DNA from: Ferruginibacter albus
GTDB taxonomy: Bacteria > Bacteroidota > Bacteroidia > Chitinophagales > Chitinophagaceae
DNA: 64,000 bases
Reading direction: 5' to 3'
Assembly (NCBI RefSeq): GCF_020042285.1
Contig: NZ_CP083388.1
Location: 1,576,001 to 1,640,000 of the forward strand
This document shows, one piece after another, positions 59,331 to 64,000 of the stretch. The position numbers and the translations under genes are program-made. Position 1 is the first letter of the stretch. Each line of letters opens with the position of its first letter. Under the pieces are notes generated by a model. That model worked only from the letters and a program-made list of their open reading frames with translations. It searched no databases and was not told the DNA's origin.

Positions 59331-60488
59331 ATGAATTGCAGATTTTTACTTTCTACATTACTGGTTTCTTCTTCGCTTTTTTCCTTTGCACAATATGGCG
59401 CTAAAACATTTGCAATTACAGGAAATACGAATGGAGATTTTAACTGGAAAAATATTCGCCAGGTTGATATTGCTACCGGAAAAGTGATCAAAGATGTTTT
59501 TTCCACAGCTGCTATCGGCGGTGTGCCGGATTACGTAGCAGCTTCTGCTTATGATGCAGGTTCTAACAAAATATTTTACTCTACTTTGCACAGCGGGCAA
59601 TTAGGGTGGTTCGATCTTGATAAGGGTAATTCAAGCGTAACTTTAAATCGTTTTCTAACAGTTGCCAATCCAACAGACGAGTCACTGAACATTACAAGAA
59701 TGTGTATCAATGCTGATGGAAACGGATATGCATTAACCAACGATGGCTCTCATTTGTACCAATTCAATACAAGTGGAATCGTCCTGGTAAAAGACCTGGG
59801 AACATTGATAGATGCAGATGCTAATAAATCATTGTCTGTACATAATAAATGTACCAGTTGGGGGGGAGATATGATTGCAGATGCTTTCGGAAAATTATAC
59901 ATCATTACTGCTACCCACAATGTATTTAAAGTAGATGTTGAAACACGAGTAGCAACCTTCATCGGTGCTATTACAGGTTTGCCCGGAACATATTCAACCA
60001 ATGGCGCAGCAGTAGATGATAACGGAGATATCGTCGTAAACAGTTCGTTAAGTAAAGAAGGTTCGTACAAAGTAGTATTATCAACTTTGGCAGCAACCAA
60101 GATACAGAATTCTGAAAGCGGTGTGAGCGTTTCTGACCTGGCAAACAGCAATTTGCTTTTGCAAAAAGAAGCAGATGCAGCAAGAGGTTTGGGGAAAATC
60201 TCTTCCTCAGTAGCATCTGTAAAAACGGGTAACGGTCATGTGTATCCCAATCCTGTAACCAATAAAAAGATCACTGTTTCTTTTGATGGTGTAAAAGCAG
60301 GTACTTATGTTATTAAAATAACAGACTTAACCGGCAAGCCTATCTTGAGCCGATCAGTAGTAGTAAATACGGCAGGTCAAACAGGTGATATTGCGCTGCC
60401 TTTGCAAATTGCATCGGGTATGTATTTGATCAAAGCAGAAGGAGCAGACAAGCAATCAGTATTTACAGATAAGATACTTGTTAAATAA
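59331..60488 (+). CDS. Secreted beta-propeller-like protein with T9SS tail
   Basis: 385 residues from the ATG at 59331 (signal FLLSTLLVSSSLFSFAQ); the start at 59238 is too early. The centre carries repeated strands (VDIATGKVIKDVFS, SNKIFYSTLHSGQLGWFD, DLDKGNSSVTLNRF, IVVNSSLSKEGSYKV) that suggest a six- or seven-blade propeller. The end is a T9SS type A sorting domain (VYPNPVTNKKITVSFDGVK, SGMYLIKAEGADKQSVFTDK). It is predicted to be surface-bound or released. The function is unknown. Confidence 0.78.
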   Translation: MNCRFLLSTLLVSSSLFSFAQYGAKTFAITGNTNGDFNWKNIRQVDIATGKVIKDVFSTAAIGGVPDYVAASAYDAGSNKIFYSTLHSGQLGWFDLDKGNSSVTLNRFLTVANPTDESLNITRMCINADGNGYALTNDGSHLYQFNTSGIVLVKDLGTLIDADANKSLSVHNKCTSWGGDMIADAFGKLYIITATHNVFKVDVETRVATFIGAITGLPGTYSTNGAAVDDNGDIVVNSSLSKEGSYKVVLSTLAATKIQNSESGVSVSDLANSNLLLQKEADAARGLGKISSSVASVKTGNGHVYPNPVTNKKITVSFDGVKAGTYVIKITDLTGKPILSRSVVVNTAGQTGDIALPLQIASGMYLIKAEGADKQSVFTDKILVK

Positions 60489-60507
60489 ACGTATTCGCTT
60501 ATTACAA

Positions 60508-60538
60508 CAAAAGGCTACTTTATTAAGTAGCCTTTTTG
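60508..60538 (+). terminator. Intrinsic terminator
   Basis: AAAAGGCTACTT and AAGTAGCCTTTT form the stem. The T-run is on the plus side. Confidence 0.8.
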
Positions 60539-60563
60539 TTTTTATATATAAATAAACAATTGA

Positions 60564-61304
60564 TCAATTATATCCCGACCAGATAATTCCTGAAGGCATC
60601 CAACGAAGGTCGTTAACAGTTTTTACAACGCCGTCGCTTACGATGGTATATTCAATGGCTAACGTAACAATGGTTATATCACCTTTTTTTGCTGCAAAAG
60701 GTATTTGTATTTGGCGGGCAGTAGTTAGATCATCTTTAGTTGAAAATTCAGCAATAGCTAAAGCTCTTTCATTTTTTCTTCCTTCCTCTATGTTATAGCT
60801 GGTGGTTAGTATCTTAAATGTTATTGATTGTGCATTGATCGGCGCCAATATATCCTTTGCCGGATTAAAGGCTTCCAACGAAACCTGCAGCTTGTTATCA
60901 TGATTTCTGTTTACAGCAATAAGCGCTTTTCCCATTTCATTTAACGTAAATGCTTCATTGAATTGAAAGCCTGTTAAAAAGGGTATGTTATCTACCGGTA
61001 ATGTATTTTGTAAAGGATTGGTAAGCAGCCATTGATATAATGCAATATCCAGCGCTTGCCTTGTTTCTTTATTATTAGGATCAGGTAGAACCTCGCTTGA
61101 CAGCTCCCATAAATTTTTGCCTGTTTTTTTAGAGGTGCCAAATGCTGTAGAATAAGGCTTTGCTGTATTAAGAGCAACTCCCTGTAAAGTCGGACCGCCA
61201 TCCCTGTTCCATGTCTTAACCGCTTGGTTTATCATAGTGGTAGATTTATCATTTAAAACGGGAAAGTACTCGATTTTATTGCCCAATTTCTTGTTATTTG
61301 TCAA
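60564..61304 (-). CDS. Hypothetical protein
   Basis: 246 residues without a signal peptide (MTNNKKLGNKIEYFPVLNDK). Beta-rich with short helical parts (NKETRQALDIALYQWLLTNP, FTLNEMGKALIAVNRNHDNK), ending TIVSDGVVKTVNDLRWMPSG. I do not recognise the family. The length and absence of membrane parts suggest a cytoplasmic protein. It starts 133 nt from the divergent gene at 61438. Confidence 0.6.
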   Translation of the reverse strand: MTNNKKLGNKIEYFPVLNDKSTTMINQAVKTWNRDGGPTLQGVALNTAKPYSTAFGTSKKTGKNLWELSSEVLPDPNNKETRQALDIALYQWLLTNPLQNTLPVDNIPFLTGFQFNEAFTLNEMGKALIAVNRNHDNKLQVSLEAFNPAKDILAPINAQSITFKILTTSYNIEEGRKNERALAIAEFSTKDDLTTARQIQIPFAAKKGDITIVTLAIEYTIVSDGVVKTVNDLRWMPSGIIWSGYN

Positions 61305-61437
61305 ATAAAATCCTGTTTTGCGCCTATGTTCAGGCTTTTTAGGCTGATTTGTAGATATTGCCTTCGGAAATTACGGTGCAGTTTGTGCATGAAATATTTT
61401 GGAATAATTTTACGTCTAAACTTTAAATACAAGGATT

Positions 61438-62001
61438 TTGCAGGACATAGAACCCTTTTACAATTGGCGACATTTATACATATCAGAAGAAGACGAGCGA
61501 TCGCCTTTTTATGGGCAAGAGTATAGTGAATTTGAGTTTTCTCAAACTATTTACAATTATTATATACATCCTCAATGGGATGATTTCGGCAGCCGCACTT
61601 TGTATATGAAAATATTGTTTGCTGATTATGAACAGGGCTATACCATCATAGAATTGATCGGAGAATGGAATGATGCAATTGAGAACGATATTATGACCAT
61701 TCGTCGTAATATAACAGATCAATTGTATGGATATGGCATCAGTAAGTTTATATTAATAGCAGAAAACGTACTGAATTTTCATAGCAGCGATGATAGTTAT
61801 TATGAAGATTGGCAACAGGAAGTTGCTGAAAAGGGCGGTTGGATTGTGATCGTTAATATGCCCGAGCAAAGCAAGTACGATTTTGTAAAGGCCCGTCTCA
61901 CCAATTATATTTCATTAATGGATGTTCCTCAATGGCGTACTATGAAGCCTGACCTGCTTTTTCAACAGATCGATAATTGGATGTTGAAATATCTTGAATA
62001 A
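61438..62001 (+). CDS. Conserved Bacteroidota hypothetical protein
   Basis: 187 residues from a TTG at 61438 (MQDIEPFYNWRHLYISEEDE); no ATG is in frame near it. Later features: FYGQEYSEFEFSQTIYNYYI, TIIELIGEWNDAIENDIMTI, GISKFILIAENVLNFHSSDD, YYEDWQQEVAEKGGWIVIVN. From memory this is a widespread small protein of Chitinophagaceae-type bacteria with an unknown function. The mixed fold without signal suggests a cytoplasmic protein. Confidence 0.7.
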   Translation: MQDIEPFYNWRHLYISEEDERSPFYGQEYSEFEFSQTIYNYYIHPQWDDFGSRTLYMKILFADYEQGYTIIELIGEWNDAIENDIMTIRRNITDQLYGYGISKFILIAENVLNFHSSDDSYYEDWQQEVAEKGGWIVIVNMPEQSKYDFVKARLTNYISLMDVPQWRTMKPDLLFQQIDNWMLKYLE

Positions 62002-62160
62002 GGTAGAACACTCATTAGATATGATATTTATGATCTACGCTGATTATTTTTAATTTCAATCATAAAAATCAGTGTTCTGTCAATCGCAAACGATTGCACA
62101 ATAATTTGACAATTAACTGACAAAAACCCTCATTAAACTTTTTTTTTCGCTGTTGCAACG

Positions 62161-62168
62161 TAACTTTG
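62161..62168 (+). promoter_or_regulatory. -7 box of the succinate dehydrogenase operon
   Basis: TAACTTTG, exact TAnnTTTG. TTT-rich sequence stands at about -33. Transcript leader to the ATG at 62201 is about 28 nt. Confidence 0.6.
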
Positions 62169-62200
62169 CGCATCAAAATCATACACCAACTCTTGCTTTT

Positions 62201-62911
62201 ATGACCTGGAAACATTTCTTTTCTTCTTCCATCGGCAAAAAAATCATAATGGGATTTACGGGGCTTTGCCTTATCGGCTTTTTGATTGTGCATTGCGCCA
62301 TTAATTCCATGATTTTTTTCAATGATAACGGTGAAACCTTTAATCACTGGGCGCATTTTATGGGTACCAACCTCATTGTGCGTACAATGGAAATTGGTTT
62401 GTTTGCAGGCTTGTTGCTGCATATTGTACAAGGCTTGATCTTGTGGGGGCAAAACAGCAAAGCTCGTCCTGTTAAATATGCTATGAATGATGCAAATAGT
62501 AACAGTAAATGGTACAGTCGTAGCATGGGTTTGTTGGGAACTTTATTACTATTATTCCTTATTATTCACTTATATCATTTCTGGACTCCTTCGCGTTTTG
62601 GCGGTATGATGGGAGTTCATTCATTAGAAGAAACTTCTTTAACGGATTATGAAGGGCAATCGGTACATAATTTATATCGTGAAATGCAATTAGTGTTTTC
62701 TCAATTGTGGGTGGTGATCGTGTATATATTAGGTGTGATCGCATTGGCATGGCATTTACTGCACGGCTTTCAAAGTGCTTTTCAAACTTTTGGGATTAAT
62801 CATAAAAGATGGACTCCGATCATTAAAGGTGTTGGAGCTGCTTTTTCTTTTATCGTTCCATTGTTATTTGCATTAATGCCTTTGGCGATGTACCTGGGTT
62901 GGGTAAATTAA
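62201..62911 (+). CDS. sdhC: Succinate dehydrogenase/fumarate reductase cytochrome b subunit
   Basis: 236 residues from the ATG at 62201 (MTWKHFFSSSIGKKIIMGFT); the longer frame begins in the promoter. Five membrane helices in order, with haem-ligand candidates His in VHCAINSM, HWAHFMGTN, HIVQGLILWG, LIIHLYHFWT and AWHLLHGFQSAFQT. It is the B-type (five helices, two haems b, single anchor subunit) cytochrome common in Bacteroidota. It carries electrons between SdhAB and menaquinone in the membrane. First gene of sdhCA(B). Confidence 0.92.
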   Translation: MTWKHFFSSSIGKKIIMGFTGLCLIGFLIVHCAINSMIFFNDNGETFNHWAHFMGTNLIVRTMEIGLFAGLLLHIVQGLILWGQNSKARPVKYAMNDANSNSKWYSRSMGLLGTLLLLFLIIHLYHFWTPSRFGGMMGVHSLEETSLTDYEGQSVHNLYREMQLVFSQLWVVIVYILGVIALAWHLLHGFQSAFQTFGINHKRWTPIIKGVGAAFSFIVPLLFALMPLAMYLGWVN

Positions 62912-63029
62912 GATGAATAAGGGTATGCTGTAAAAGAGAGTGACACAACGGTGATGAGTAAACGCAGTATGCCGGTACAAAAAATAATTATATTAAAAAT
63001 CGAATTGAACAGATAACAAATAAACCTGT

Positions 63030-64000
63030 ATGTTAGATTCAAAAATTCCTGCCGGACAATTAAGCGAAAAATGGACAGACTATAAAGGTCATTGCAAATT
63101 GGTGAACCCTGCCAATAAACGCAAAATGGAAGTGATTGTAATTGGTACAGGATTAGCCGGAGCCAGTGCTGCTGCGTCTTTAGGAGAATTAGGTTACCAG
63201 GTAAAAGCTTTTTGCTTCCAGGATTCACCTCGTCGTGCGCATTCTATTGCGGCGCAAGGAGGTATCAATGCAGCCAAGAATTATCAGAACGATGGCGACA
63301 GTGTTTTCCGTTTGTTTTACGATACGATTAAAGGTGGTGATTACAGAGCCCGTGAAGCTAATGTACATCGCTTAGCAGAAGTAAGTGTAAATATCATCGA
63401 CCAATGTGTAGCACAAGGTGTTCCCTTTGCTCGTGAATATGGAGGCTTATTAAATAACCGTTCATTTGGTGGAACACAGGTTAAACGTACATTTTATGCT
63501 GCCGGACAAACCGGTCAGCAATTATTGATAGGAGCATACCAGGCATTGGAAAGACAAGTAGCATTAGGTAATGTAAAGATGTATAGCCGTCATGAAATGC
63601 TGGAAATAGTAAAGATCGACGGTAAAGCTCGTGGTATTATAGCCAGAGATTTGATTACGGGAAAATTAGAACGTCATTTCGGGTATGCGGTACTGCTATG
63701 TACCGGTGGTTATGGGAATGTGTTCTATCTTTCTACCAATGCAATGGGAAGCAATGTAACGGCTGCATGGAAAGCGCACAAGCAAGGTGCTTATTTTGGT
63801 AACCCTTGTTTTACTCAAATTCATCCTACCTGTATTCCTGTGAGCGGCGATCATCAAAGTAAATTAACCTTGATGAGTGAATCGTTGCGTAATGACGGAC
63901 GTATATGGGTTCCTAAGCAAAAGAACGATCCTCGCAAAGCAAATGATATCCCTGAAGAAGAAAGAGATTATTATTTAGAGAGAAGATACCCTGCGTTTGG
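63030..64000 (+). CDS. sdhA: Succinate dehydrogenase/fumarate reductase flavoprotein subunit (3' end beyond window)
   Basis: The frame is open from the ATG at 63030 to the window end, 323 codons. FAD-binding Rossmann motif [20 protein letters not shown] (about residue 37), the FAD-linking His in [20 protein letters not shown] (about 71, the HSxxAQGG motif), and further parts [17 protein letters not shown] and [15 protein letters not shown]. It oxidises succinate to fumarate. It follows sdhC after 118 nt; sdhB would be next outside the window. Confidence 0.95.
   Translation, partial: MLDSKIPAGQLSEKWTDYKGHCKLVNPANKRKMEVIVIGTGLAGASAAASLGELGYQVKAFCFQDSPRRAHSIAAQGGINAAKNYQNDGDSVFRLFYDTIKGGDYRAREANVHRLAEVSVNIIDQCVAQGVPFAREYGGLLNNRSFGGTQVKRTFYAAGQTGQQLLIGAYQALERQVALGNVKMYSRHEMLEIVKIDGKARGIIARDLITGKLERHFGYAVLLCTGGYGNVFYLSTNAMGSNVTAAWKAHKQGAYFGNPCFTQIHPTCIPVSGDHQSKLTLMSESLRNDGRIWVPKQKNDPRKANDIPEEERDYYLERRYPAF

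Overview
The window is a piece of a low-GC chromosome from a member of the phylum Bacteroidota, most likely a Chitinophagaceae-type organism. The evidence is: type IX secretion (T9SS) sorting tails (SPNP.. motifs) on several secreted proteins; many SPII lipoproteins; the Bacteroidota promoter form TTG-N19/20-TAnnTTTG in front of several genes; few Shine-Dalgarno sequences; a futalosine-route menaquinone gene (mqnE); and a two-gene-visible SdhC/SdhA succinate dehydrogenase start. I see no rRNA, tRNA or CRISPR array.

Layout. 1-1443: the 5' part of a large head-repeat surface protein, cut by the window edge. 1.4-15.7 kb: an AT-rich accessory region of short orphan genes in both orientations with long intergenic stretches. 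It holds two diverged IS1595-type transposases, pointing outward and each followed by a tiny Lys-rich ORF; a DUF3800 protein; a HicB-like/HicA-like pair; small membrane proteins and lipoproteins; and a Crp/Fnr-type regulator. It also holds non-coding structure. Two homologous, collinear leaders of about 340 bp (3277-3614 minus, 12013-12358 plus) each end about 33 nt before the start codon of a different small membrane-protein gene. Three short transcription units (near 8394, 10925 and 15345), each with a TAnnTTTG box and an intrinsic terminator, run convergently into the 3' end of an orphan gene.

16-64 kb is mostly housekeeping. There are two T9SS/Fn-like secreted proteins, a zinc alcohol dehydrogenase, an AlgH protein and an MFS exporter. 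A leucine operon (leuC-leuD-leuA/cimA-leuB, minus strand) is interrupted by a four-helix-bundle (S23/IVP) cassette. Then come a cytochrome c lipoprotein, a CDGSH protein, prfB with its programmed +1 frameshift, delta-1-pyrroline-5-carboxylate dehydrogenase, a CBM48-like protein with a histone-H1-like tail, and pyrR-pyrB-coaD-thioesterase. These are followed by asnB, a histidine kinase paired with a REC-Crp fusion regulator, lepA, mqnE, a hexuronate catabolism group (YhcH-like, kdgK, eda, exuT-like), an S41 protease, an N-acetylglucosamine kinase and the start of sdhCA.

How parts work together: KdgK and Eda form the KDG to KDPG to pyruvate + glyceraldehyde-3-phosphate route, and the ExuT-like permease probably supplies hexuronates. 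LeuA/C/D/B make the leucine precursor. PyrR and PyrB sit together for pyrimidine synthesis. The histidine kinase and REC-Crp protein are almost certainly partners. REP-like palindromes around a TTTCACGCAAAGAC core sit between several of these units. All function calls are from reading the sequence; no database search was run.
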